A DNA stretch of 64,000 nt from Paenibacillus sp. PL2-23. Its GTDB lineage: Bacteria > Bacillota > Bacilli > Paenibacillales > Paenibacillaceae. Under the pieces are notes generated by a model. That model saw only the letters and a list, made by a program, of their open reading frames with translations. It ran no database searches and was not told the origin of the DNA. Below are positions 29,612-37,175 of this stretch, piece by piece. How positions within the stretch are numbered: position 1 is the first letter of the stretch; each line of letters begins with the position of its first letter. The position numbers and the translations under genes were made by a program. Where the stretch lies: contig NZ_CP162129.1 in NCBI RefSeq assembly GCF_040834005.1, positions 2,504,001-2,568,000 on the forward strand, in the 5' to 3' direction.

Positions 29612-29633
29612 CGCGCGGAACGTCTTTTTTTTT
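29595..29633 (+). terminator. intrinsic terminator overlapping the end of dnaJ
   Basis: CGTTCCGCG (29595-29603) pairs with CGCGGAACG (29614-29622) followed by a run of nine T. The left arm and stop codon of dnaJ are within it. Confidence 0.9.
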
Positions 29634-29709
29634 GAATAATGCTGAAGAAGTTCGCGCATTCTACCCTAGAAGGAACAGGCATATGGCCTTGTCGAGGAGG
29701 TAGCATGGC

Positions 29710-29877
29710 ATGGACAACGATATGAAGAAAATCAACTTCGGAGAGCTTCCGGTCGAGGAGGCTGAGTTCCATAACGGCAAAGCCGAGGATGTGGAGTTTG
29801 CGGAGGAGCTTGCCGACGACGCGGATCGCGCTGCGATGAAGCGGGCAGCCGAAGCGGATCGCCGCAACGAGACATGA
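29710..29877 (+). CDS. small acidic conserved-looking protein of unknown function (55 aa)
   Basis: A short gene missed by length filters. The peptide starts MDNDMKKINFGELPVEEAEF and is rich in Glu, Asp and Ala with a basic end (KRAAEADRRNET). A GAGGAGG site stands 9 bp before the ATG at 29710, and its stop overlaps the start of the next gene (ATGA at 29874-29877), a coupled arrangement that strongly suggests it is real. No known motif is recognised. No membrane segment or signal peptide is seen. Confidence 0.75.
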   Translation: MDNDMKKINFGELPVEEAEFHNGKAEDVEFAEELADDADRAAMKRAAEADRRNET

Positions 29878-30083
29878 GGCCGATCGAAATTCAGGCCTCG
29901 TTCAAGTCCGAGCGGGAAGCGCAGGAGGCGCTGCATAAGCTGCAGGCGCTTCGAGCGGCCGCTGTCAGCGGCTATGAGGAAGGCGGAGGCATATTGACCG
30001 CAACGGTGGATGAGTCAGTGGCGGAGAGGGCGCTGCACCTCATTCAGCAGGTCGGAGGCAGTGTGGATACGACGCTCAGTTAA
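29874..30083 (+). CDS. small protein of unknown function (69 aa), coupled to preceding gene
   Basis: A 69-residue protein, starting MRPIEIQASFKSEREAQEAL and containing GYEEGGGILTATVDESVAERAL. The alternation of predicted strand, helix, strand, helix fits a small alpha/beta (ferredoxin-like or ACT-like) fold; this is inference from pattern. Its ATG overlaps the stop of the 55-residue gene by four bases. The ribosome site would lie in the end of that gene and is weak, so it probably depends on translational coupling. A strong terminator follows. Confidence 0.75.
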   Translation: MRPIEIQASFKSEREAQEALHKLQALRAAAVSGYEEGGGILTATVDESVAERALHLIQQVGGSVDTTLS

Positions 30084-30096
30084 GTGTGGCATCGGG

Positions 30097-30137
30097 ATGG
30101 CGCAAGAGACGAAAGTCTTTTTTGCGCCATTTTTTTG
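30097..30137 (+). terminator. intrinsic terminator after the small-gene pair
   Basis: ATGGCGCAA pairs with TTGCGCCAT, with inner AGAC/GTCT and a GAAA loop, followed by seven T (30131-30137). Confidence 0.92.
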
Positions 30138-30201
30138 TGCTTGGAAGCAAGTCTGTTGTACAATAGAGGATAGGCAATTTGGAACCTGGGAGGCAATATG
30201 A

Positions 30202-31182
30202 ATGAAATGGCATGAAATTACGATAGCAACGACTGAAGAAGCAACGGAGATGATCTCCAACTTCCTCCATGAGATGGGCGCCGGCGGCGTCTCAATTGAA
30301 GAATCGGGCTCGCTGAACAAGCCGCGCGATACTTCTCTGGGGCAGTGGTATGAATTTCCGCTTAACGATATTCCGGAGGGTCAGGCGGTTATTAAGGGCT
30401 ATTTTCCCGAAGGAACAGATACGGGTGAATTAATCGAAGCGCTGAAGCCGCGCGTTGACGAGTTGAAGGAATTCGATATTGATACGGGCGATGTGTCCTA
30501 TTCCGCGAAGGAAGTGGACGATGAGGACTGGGCAACGGCCTGGAAGCAATATTTTAAGCCGCTGCGCGTGTCCGATACGCTGACGATTAAGCCAACCTGG
30601 GAAGCTTACGAGGCGAGCGAGGGCGAACGAATTATTGAGCTGGATCCCGGCATGGCGTTCGGCACGGGGACCCATCCCACCACAGCTCTCTGCCTGCAGA
30701 CACTGGAGTCGGTGGTGCAGGGCGGGGAAGAGATGATTGACGTCGGCACAGGCTCCGGCATTCTGGCTATCGGCGCATGCCGTCTAGGCGCGAAGAGCGT
30801 CCTTGCGCTGGATTTGGATCCCATAGCGGTATCCAGCGCCACGGAGAACGTCCGTCTGAACGACTTGTCCCAGCAGGTGGAAGTGAAGCTAAGCGATTTG
30901 CTGGGCGTGTTGCGCGAGGAGCAGGCGGGAGAAGAGGATAGCAGTGCTCTGCGGGTGACGGTGCCGGTCGATCTGGTTGTCGCTAACATTCTGGCCGAGA
31001 TTATTCTGCTGTTCATCGACGATGTATACGAGGCGCTGAAGCCTGGCGGCATCTACATTGCATCTGGTGTGTACAAGAACAAGGAGGACGATGTGGAGCG
31101 TGGTCTCCAGGCGTCCGGATTTGTTATTGTGGAGAAGCGCCGCGACGAAGACTGGATCGCTTTTGTCGCCAAAAAACCTTAA
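30202..31182 (+). CDS. prmA: ribosomal protein L11 methyltransferase
   Basis: Methylates L11 of the large subunit. The 326-residue product has an N-terminal substrate-binding domain (MKWHEITIATTEEATEMISNFLHEMG, quoted in parts), then the class I methyltransferase core: DPGMAFGTGTHPTT, MIDVGTGSGILAIGACRLGA and VANILAEIILLF. A short acidic insertion (about 238-248) is the only oddity. The start has GGGAGG upstream. The prmA position after dnaJ is as in B. subtilis. Confidence 0.97.
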   Translation: MKWHEITIATTEEATEMISNFLHEMGAGGVSIEESGSLNKPRDTSLGQWYEFPLNDIPEGQAVIKGYFPEGTDTGELIEALKPRVDELKEFDIDTGDVSYSAKEVDDEDWATAWKQYFKPLRVSDTLTIKPTWEAYEASEGERIIELDPGMAFGTGTHPTTALCLQTLESVVQGGEEMIDVGTGSGILAIGACRLGAKSVLALDLDPIAVSSATENVRLNDLSQQVEVKLSDLLGVLREEQAGEEDSSALRVTVPVDLVVANILAEIILLFIDDVYEALKPGGIYIASGVYKNKEDDVERGLQASGFVIVEKRRDEDWIAFVAKKP

Positions 31183-31192
31183 GGAGGCTTAA

Positions 31193-31879
31193 ATGGAAAA
31201 CTTCCTGTGGTATCCGCTGGAGCATCTGCCGTTTGTCGTTATCGTTATTATGATTGTCTTCACGGTGCATGAATTTGCCCACGCCTACAGCGCATATAAA
31301 TTCGGGGATGACACGGCTTATCGAGAGGGCCGAGTGACGCTTAATCCCATGGTTCATCTCGACATCTTCGGTACGATTCTGCTGCTTATTGCGGGATTTG
31401 GCTGGGCGAAGCCCGTGCCGGTCAACGCGAGCCGGTTCAAGCATCGCCGGACGATGAGCGTCATCGTATCCGCAGTCGGCCCGCTCAGCAATTTGCTTAT
31501 GGCCTTTATCGGCATGCTGCTGATTTATATTTTATATGGCACGGGTCTCATGCAGGCTGCTTCGACTGGCGTACAGTCCGCTCTGCAAGTGTTTTTCTTT
31601 TATTTCGTCACCATTAATCTTCTGTTGTTCGTATTCAATCTGATCCCGCTGCCGCCTCTGGACGGATACAGGATCGTCTCGGAATTTCTGCCGCTTCGGA
31701 TTCGTTATAAGGTTGAACAAAATATTCAGTGGGGCATGTTCCTCTTTTTATTATTTGTGTTTATACCGCCGCTGCGGGCCGTTACGCTGGACCCCATACT
31801 GGGACTGCAGGTCCCGCTGTATACTGGAATTAATCGTATGCTCAGCTCCCTGTTCGGCTTCCAGATGGTCTGGAGCTAG
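31193..31879 (+). CDS. site-2 protease family membrane protein (M50)
   Basis: A 228-residue polytopic membrane protein of the M50 metalloprotease family. The zinc site is HEFAH (about residues 25-29) and the second motif is PLPPLDGYRIV (about 147-157), in the two usual membrane helices. Five to six hydrophobic segments are visible. No PDZ domain is present, as in the short YwhC/SpoIVFB-like group. It starts 10 bp after prmA with AAGGAGG, so it is in the same operon. The substrate is unknown. Confidence 0.92.
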   Translation: MENFLWYPLEHLPFVVIVIMIVFTVHEFAHAYSAYKFGDDTAYREGRVTLNPMVHLDIFGTILLLIAGFGWAKPVPVNASRFKHRRTMSVIVSAVGPLSNLLMAFIGMLLIYILYGTGLMQAASTGVQSALQVFFFYFVTINLLLFVFNLIPLPPLDGYRIVSEFLPLRIRYKVEQNIQWGMFLFLLFVFIPPLRAVTLDPILGLQVPLYTGINRMLSSLFGFQMVWS

Positions 31880-31926
31880 AAATCATTCCAATAGATTTCA
31901 CAAGGCCATACATGCTAAGATGAAGG

Positions 31927-32721
31927 ATGGATTGTAAGGATATGCAGCGATACTTTGTGGCGCCGGAGCAAATCAAGGAAGGCGTTGTTACGATAACGGG
32001 CGAGGATGCCCATCATGCCGTTCGCGTCATGCGGATGAAGCCGGAAGACCGGTTGATCGCCTGCGACGGACAAGGCTGCACGGTGCTTGCCTCCGTTGTG
32101 GACGCCGCGCCGCAGGAGGTGCGTGCTGAAGTGCTGGAGAAGCTTGCCCCGGACAGTGAGCCAGCTTGGCGGATCACGATTGCGCAGAGCTTGCCCAAGG
32201 GCGACAAAATGGAGCTTGTGATACAGAAGGGGACGGAAATCGGCGCCGCCGCTTTTCTACCCTTTGAATCCCAGCGTATGGTCGTGCAATACGACGGCAA
32301 GAAGGAAGCGAAGCGTCTGGAGCGGTGGGGCAAAATCGCCAAGGAGGCGGCCGAGCAATCGCATCGGCATTGCATTCCTGCGATCCAGCCGTTCCTTACC
32401 TGGAAGGGCTTGCTGAAGGAAATCGGCCAATATGACCTTGCGTTGTTCTGCTATGAGGCCGAGGGCAAAGATGCGCATGGGATCGGTATCGCCGATGCCG
32501 TCCGGCAATGGAAGCGGGAGCAGGGCGATGGAGCCTCTGCGCCGCGCGTGCTGCTGATCGTTGGCTCCGAAGGGGGCTTTACCGAGCGGGAGGCGAAGGA
32601 AGCAAGCGAGGCCGGGGCGAGACTGATTGCCCTGGGCAGACGCATATTGAGAACGGAAACGGCAGGCTTAGTTGGGCTGGCCTGTCTATTATATGAATCC
32701 GGAGAAATGGGAGGAGCGTGA
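31927..32721 (+). CDS. rsmE: 16S rRNA m3U1498 methyltransferase
   Basis: SPOUT-class enzyme that methylates U1498 of 16S rRNA. The 264-residue product shows QRYFV near the start, DAHHAVRVMRMKPED, QSLPKGDKMELVIQKGTEIG, QSHRHCIPAI, and the knotted SAM site IVGSEGGFTEREA with RRILRTETA. The start is unsettled: ATG at 31927 and ATG at 31942 (MQRYF, the usual family start) both have only AAGGA close by. It precedes mtaB, as in B. subtilis. Confidence 0.94.
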   Translation: MDCKDMQRYFVAPEQIKEGVVTITGEDAHHAVRVMRMKPEDRLIACDGQGCTVLASVVDAAPQEVRAEVLEKLAPDSEPAWRITIAQSLPKGDKMELVIQKGTEIGAAAFLPFESQRMVVQYDGKKEAKRLERWGKIAKEAAEQSHRHCIPAIQPFLTWKGLLKEIGQYDLALFCYEAEGKDAHGIGIADAVRQWKREQGDGASAPRVLLIVGSEGGFTEREAKEASEAGARLIALGRRILRTETAGLVGLACLLYESGEMGGA

Positions 32722-32726
32722 CCATC

Positions 32727-34127
32727 ATGCCATCAGTCGCGTTTTACACATTAGGCTGCAAAGTGAACTTCTACGATACGGAAGCGATCTGGCAGCTGTT
32801 CAAAAATGAAGGTTACGAGCAAGTCGATTTCGAAGCGTCGACGGCCGACGTCTATGTGATTAATACCTGCACGGTGACCAATACAGGCGACAAGAAGAGC
32901 CGCCAGATTATTCGTCGCGCCATTCGGCGCAATCCAGACGCCATCGTGGCGGTGACCGGCTGCTACGCTCAGACCTCGCCAGCGGAGATTATGGCAATCG
33001 AAGGCGTTGATCTTGTGATCGGGACACAGGACCGCGATAAAATCATGAGCTTCGTCAAGCAAATCCAGGACGATCGCCAGCCCGTCAACGCGGTTCGCAA
33101 TATTATGAAGACGCGCAGCTTCGAGGAGCTCGACGTGCCGGATTTTGCAGAGCGGACGCGCGCCTTCCTGAAAATTCAAGAGGGCTGCAATAACTTCTGC
33201 ACCTTCTGCATTATCCCGTGGTCGCGCGGACTGTCGCGCAGCCGCGATCCGCAAAGCGTGCTCCAGCAGGCCAGAGCGCTGGTAGACGCCGGGTACAAGG
33301 AAATTGTGTTGACCGGCATTCATACAGGCGGGTACGGCGACGATATGGAAAATTATAATTTGACCAGCCTGCTTTGGGATTTGGACAAAGTGGAGGGGCT
33401 TGAGCGCATTCGCATCAGCTCCATCGAAGCCAGCCAAATCGACGACGCGATGATTGAGGTGCTGAACAAATCCAGCAAAATGTGCCGCCATCTGCATATT
33501 CCGCTTCAAGCGGGCGAGAATGCTGTGCTGAAGCGCATGCGCCGCAAATATACGACAGAGGAGTTCGCCGCCAAGATCAAGCGTCTGCATGAAGCGATGC
33601 CAGGCGTGGCGATCACAACGGATGTCATTGTGGGCTTTCCCGGCGAGACGGACGAAATGTTCGAGAACGGATACCGCTATATGGAGGAGCTGGGCTTTGC
33701 CGAAATGCACGTTTTCCCGTATTCCAAGCGGACGGGTACGCCTGCCGCTCGCATGGAGGACCAGGTCGACGAGGAGATCAAAAACGAACGTGTGCATAAG
33801 CTGATCGACCTGTCGGAGAAGTTGCAGCTTCAATACGCGCAGCAATATGTGGGAGCTGTGCTGGACGTTATACCGGAGCGCGATTACAAGGGAGCCCCGG
33901 GACAAGGTCTTGTCATGGGTTATACCGACAACTATTTGCAGGTTGTGTTCGACGGAACGGAGGATATGATCGGCAAGCTGTGCCGCGTGAAAATAACGGA
34001 GGCGGGCGTCAATGAATGCCGGGGCCAGTTCCTTCGTGTGCTGGAGCCGCATATTCCCATTGCCCAAGCGGAATCAAAGCCGTCCAGGGCGTTCGCTTTG
34101 CCTTCGGCAGAGGCGGTACAAGCGTAA
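32727..34127 (+). CDS. mtaB: tRNA t6A37 methylthiotransferase MtaB
   Basis: Adds a methylthio group to t6A37 of tRNA. The 466-residue product has the N-terminal MTTase cysteines (LGCKVN, NTCTVTN, GCYAQ), the radical SAM motif CNNFCTFC with RGLSRSR, and a TRAM domain at the C-terminus. The ATG at 32727 has a GGGAGGAG site 10 bp upstream; an in-frame GTG nine bases earlier is too close to that site. It begins 5 bp after the rsmE stop, so they are one operon. Confidence 0.96.
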   Translation: MPSVAFYTLGCKVNFYDTEAIWQLFKNEGYEQVDFEASTADVYVINTCTVTNTGDKKSRQIIRRAIRRNPDAIVAVTGCYAQTSPAEIMAIEGVDLVIGTQDRDKIMSFVKQIQDDRQPVNAVRNIMKTRSFEELDVPDFAERTRAFLKIQEGCNNFCTFCIIPWSRGLSRSRDPQSVLQQARALVDAGYKEIVLTGIHTGGYGDDMENYNLTSLLWDLDKVEGLERIRISSIEASQIDDAMIEVLNKSSKMCRHLHIPLQAGENAVLKRMRRKYTTEEFAAKIKRLHEAMPGVAITTDVIVGFPGETDEMFENGYRYMEELGFAEMHVFPYSKRTGTPAARMEDQVDEEIKNERVHKLIDLSEKLQLQYAQQYVGAVLDVIPERDYKGAPGQGLVMGYTDNYLQVVFDGTEDMIGKLCRVKITEAGVNECRGQFLRVLEPHIPIAQAESKPSRAFALPSAEAVQA

Positions 34128-34236
34128 AATCGGGAAGCACAACGCAGGATTCCTGCATCATTTCGCCTATGAGCGGAAGATGAAGGAATCCTTTGCTGCA
34201 TATACTAATGCGTAAATGTTGCAGGGGGGAAGGCGC

Positions 34237-34671
34237 ATGTTGGAAATTTCGGCTGGCGGTGTTGTATACCGCCGCAACGAACAAGGTGAGCTGCAAATTC
34301 AGCTCATTCAGGACCGCTATGGCAAGGTTTCCCTGCCGAAGGGCAAGATGGAGGCGGGCGAGACGGTGGAGCAGACCGCGCTTCGCGAAATTGCGGAGGA
34401 AACCGGTCTAACCGGTGTCATTATTGCGCCTATCGACCAGATCAAATATCAATATGAGCATCATGAATACGGCACCGTGAACAAAGAGGTGCATTATTAT
34501 CTTGTAGAGGCCGTTGGCGGGAAGCATCAGGCGCAGGTGGAGGAAATTCGCGGCGTCGACTGGTTCGAGCCGCTGGAGGCCTGGCGCAAGCAGAAGCAGT
34601 CCGGCTACGACAATAATCATCGCATCGTAGCCGGTGCGCTGCAGCTGCTGGGTATTGCTGTTCAGCCGTAA
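34237..34671 (+). CDS. Nudix hydrolase
   Basis: A 144-residue Nudix-family hydrolase, probably acting on a nucleoside diphosphate derivative. The Nudix box GKMEAGETVEQTALREIAEETGL fits Gx5Ex7REUxEExGU exactly (written here in 23 positions of the family pattern at codons about 29-51). The start at 34237 has AGGGGGGAAGG just upstream; a further ATG at 34216 precedes that site. The upstream 109-bp gap holds a small palindrome GCAGGA-T-TCCTGC but no clear terminator. Convergent with the transporter gene. Confidence 0.9.
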   Translation: MLEISAGGVVYRRNEQGELQIQLIQDRYGKVSLPKGKMEAGETVEQTALREIAEETGLTGVIIAPIDQIKYQYEHHEYGTVNKEVHYYLVEAVGGKHQAQVEEIRGVDWFEPLEAWRKQKQSGYDNNHRIVAGALQLLGIAVQP

Positions 34672-34685
34672 GGCGTTCATTCTCC

Positions 34686-35666
34686 CTATCTGAGCTCTAT
34701 GGAATCCAAGCGACGGAACACGCTCATATAACAGAAGGGCAGCGCGAGCAGGGAGCAAGCGATATTAAATATCGTCTGGGCGTGAGCGATTTGCGAGGCG
34801 GGTGAATGGGACAGCCAGCCCGCGAACGCTGTCAGCTCGCCGGTAAGCGGCAGGAAAAGAAGAGCCCCAAGCAGGTTGAGGAGCGTATGGGCATAAGCAA
34901 CGAATTGACCGGCCCGCGAGCCTCCGATGGACGCCAGAAGGGCCGTTACACAGGTGCCTACGTTAGAGCCGAGCACAAGAGCGACGCCGAGCTCCGGAGA
35001 CATCGCTCCGATGCTGACGAACCCCATGACGAGGCCAATCACTGCGGCGCTGCTATGAATGGCAGCGGTCAATATGGCTCCAGCCGCAAGTCCCCACCAT
35101 ATACCGGCGGCCGCTTTCTGGAGGAACCAGTCGAACATGGGGCTTTGCTGCACAGCCGGCCCGATCGACTGCATCATCGTCAGGCCATACAGCAGTAGTC
35201 CGAAGCCGCATAACGCCACGGATACAAAGCGCACATACTCCAGCCATCTGGGAGCGCCCAGACGGGGAATGAGCCCAGCCTCGCCGAGCAAGGCGGTCAG
35301 AAGCCAGATCGCGGTAGATATACACAGCAGCGGTACAGCAAGGTCATGGATATGCAGAGCGATAAGCTCGGTTGTCACCGTCGTGCCGATATTTGTACCC
35401 AGAATGATGCCCAGCGTGCGCGGGAAAGTAAGCAGCCCCGCATTAACGAGACCTATCGAAATAATCGTTACCGCCGTGCTGCTCTGCAGGACAGCGGTCG
35501 TTGCTGTGCCCACGGCTAGTCCGTGCAGCGGCGTTCGTGTGGAGCGTTGCAGCGCTCCTGACAGATAAGGGCCGGCCAAGCGGTGCAGCGCCAGCTCCAT
35601 CAGCTTCATGCCGCACATAAACACGGCGAAGCCAAGCAGCATGGGGACCAGAATCGTATGTATCAT
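34686..35666 (-). CDS. yqeW: Na+/phosphate cotransporter family protein (YqeW-like)
   Basis: A 326-residue membrane protein of the Na/Pi-cotransport (NptA/PNaS) family, with about eight to nine hydrophobic segments in two repeats. The inverted-repeat signature occurs as VLQSSTAVTIISIGLV and AAIHSSAAVIGLVMG, with GTNIGTTVT and GSNVGTCVT following each. It probably carries sodium and phosphate. The start has AAAGGAGAT at good spacing. B. subtilis has yqeW near mtaB and rpsU in the same way, but here it is on the opposite strand to its neighbours. Confidence 0.93.
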   Translation of the reverse strand: MIHTILVPMLLGFAVFMCGMKLMELALHRLAGPYLSGALQRSTRTPLHGLAVGTATTAVLQSSTAVTIISIGLVNAGLLTFPRTLGIILGTNIGTTVTTELIALHIHDLAVPLLCISTAIWLLTALLGEAGLIPRLGAPRWLEYVRFVSVALCGFGLLLYGLTMMQSIGPAVQQSPMFDWFLQKAAAGIWWGLAAGAILTAAIHSSAAVIGLVMGFVSIGAMSPELGVALVLGSNVGTCVTALLASIGGSRAGQFVAYAHTLLNLLGALLFLPLTGELTAFAGWLSHSPASQIAHAQTIFNIACSLLALPFCYMSVFRRLDSIELR

Positions 35667-35726
35667 TTGTAATATCTCCTTTATTATCTATCCATGACTT
35701 ATAGGTATGCCTAGGTCCAAACCGTC

Positions 35727-37136
35727 ATGACAAGCCCGTACATAGAGAGGAAGTATGTCAAGTTGAGCGAGCAAGCCAAAATCGTGCTGAACAAGGCGCG
35801 CAAAAAAAGAACGGAGCAGGGGCACCCCTGGATATTCGGGAGTGAAATCGACAGGCTGGAGGGACAAGCCGAGCCAGGCGGTCTGGTGGAGGTTGTGAAT
35901 CATCAGGGCAAATATTTGGCTACGGGCTACTGGAATCCGAAATCGCAGATTACGGTGCGCATTGTTTCCTACGAGCCTATCCCCGTAATGGGTCAGTCAT
36001 TCCTGGCGGAGAGGCTGAAGCGCTGCAAGGAGCACAGGGAACGCTTTGTCGCGGATCGGGACTGCCGCCTCGTATACGGAGAAGCAGACTTTCTGCCGGG
36101 GCTGATCGTAGACCGTTTCGGCGACGTGCTGGTGGTGCAAATTCTGACCTTAGGCATGGAGGTTGTGAAGGCGGCGCTGATTGACGCGCTTGTGGAGGTG
36201 TTCCAGCCAGCCGGCATCTATGAGAGAAGCGACGTCAGCGTCCGCGGCTTGGAAGGGCTGGAGGAGCGGAAGGGTGTGTTGTACGGGCAATGCGAGCCGA
36301 TCGTCATTATCGAGGAGAATGGCTTGAAGCTGGAAGTGGATATCGTGGATGGTCAAAAAACAGGCTATTTCTTCGATCAGCGCGAGAACCGGGCTTCCAT
36401 TGCGCCGTTAATGCAGGGCTGGGGGGCGCGAAGCGGCATACGGCTGTCCGCTCATCCGGAGCATGAGGAGGCCGGTCTTGTACCCGTCAACGCCAATGGC
36501 AAGGCCGTCACCTTCCCCTACTGGGATGGCGCAACGGTGCTGGAATGCTTCGCCCACACAGGCAGCTTTACGCTGCACGCTTGTCAATACGGCGCCAAGA
36601 AGGTTACCTGTCTCGATGTGTCTCAGCATGCCATTGACACTGCGAAGCGGAATGTAGAGCGCAATGGCTTCTCCGAGCGCGTGGAGTTCGTCGTTGCGGA
36701 CGCGTTCCAATACTTGCGGGAGCAAGTGAAAGGGCTGGAGGAGCGTAAGAGCAGAGCGGCTGGCGGCGGGGATACGTCGAAGAAGCTGGCTTCGGCGGGC
36801 CGGACCTGGGATGTGGTTATTCTGGATCCTCCCGCGTTCGCCAAGACAAGAAATGCGGTGCAGGGGGCGTGTCGAGGCTACAAGGATATTAATCTGCAGG
36901 GCCTTAAACTGGTCAACGAGGGCGGATACCTGGTGACAGCGAGCTGCTCCTATCATATGCGGCCCGACTTGTTTCTGGAGACCATCCAAGAGGCGGCGAA
37001 CGATGCCGGCAAGCTGCTTCGCCTAGTGGAGTGGCGCGCAGCCGGCAAGGATCATCCGCAGCTGCTTGGCGTCAATGAGGGCCATTATTTGAAATTTGCG
37101 ATATTCGAGGTTCGCAGCAAAACTCAAACTCATTAA
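35727..37136 (+). CDS. class I rRNA methyltransferase, RlmI-like (PUA domain)
   Basis: A 469-residue S-adenosylmethionine-dependent methyltransferase. The N-terminal PUA-like domain has RTEQGHPWIFGSEID and GKYLATGYWNPKSQI; the core has VDGQKTGYFFDQRENR, VLECFAHTGSFTLHA, VVILDPPAFAK and LVTASCSYHM. This is the RlmI (23S C1962) family layout. It is longer than the usual 390-400 residues because of an insertion at about 231-268 and one at about 338-356. The ATG at 35727 lacks a strong ribosome site; TTG at 35763 with GAGAGG upstream is an alternative start. Confidence 0.9.
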   Translation: MTSPYIERKYVKLSEQAKIVLNKARKKRTEQGHPWIFGSEIDRLEGQAEPGGLVEVVNHQGKYLATGYWNPKSQITVRIVSYEPIPVMGQSFLAERLKRCKEHRERFVADRDCRLVYGEADFLPGLIVDRFGDVLVVQILTLGMEVVKAALIDALVEVFQPAGIYERSDVSVRGLEGLEERKGVLYGQCEPIVIIEENGLKLEVDIVDGQKTGYFFDQRENRASIAPLMQGWGARSGIRLSAHPEHEEAGLVPVNANGKAVTFPYWDGATVLECFAHTGSFTLHACQYGAKKVTCLDVSQHAIDTAKRNVERNGFSERVEFVVADAFQYLREQVKGLEERKSRAAGGGDTSKKLASAGRTWDVVILDPPAFAKTRNAVQGACRGYKDINLQGLKLVNEGGYLVTASCSYHMRPDLFLETIQEAANDAGKLLRLVEWRAAGKDHPQLLGVNEGHYLKFAIFEVRSKTQTH

Positions 37137-37175
37137 ATTCACGCGATGTTCAAGCTCGGGAGAGGAGAGCGAACA

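Noticed and set aside
32751-34067. A 438-codon open frame on the minus strand opposite mtaB
   Set aside because: Shadow frame with Leu/His/Arg-rich composition and no start signal.
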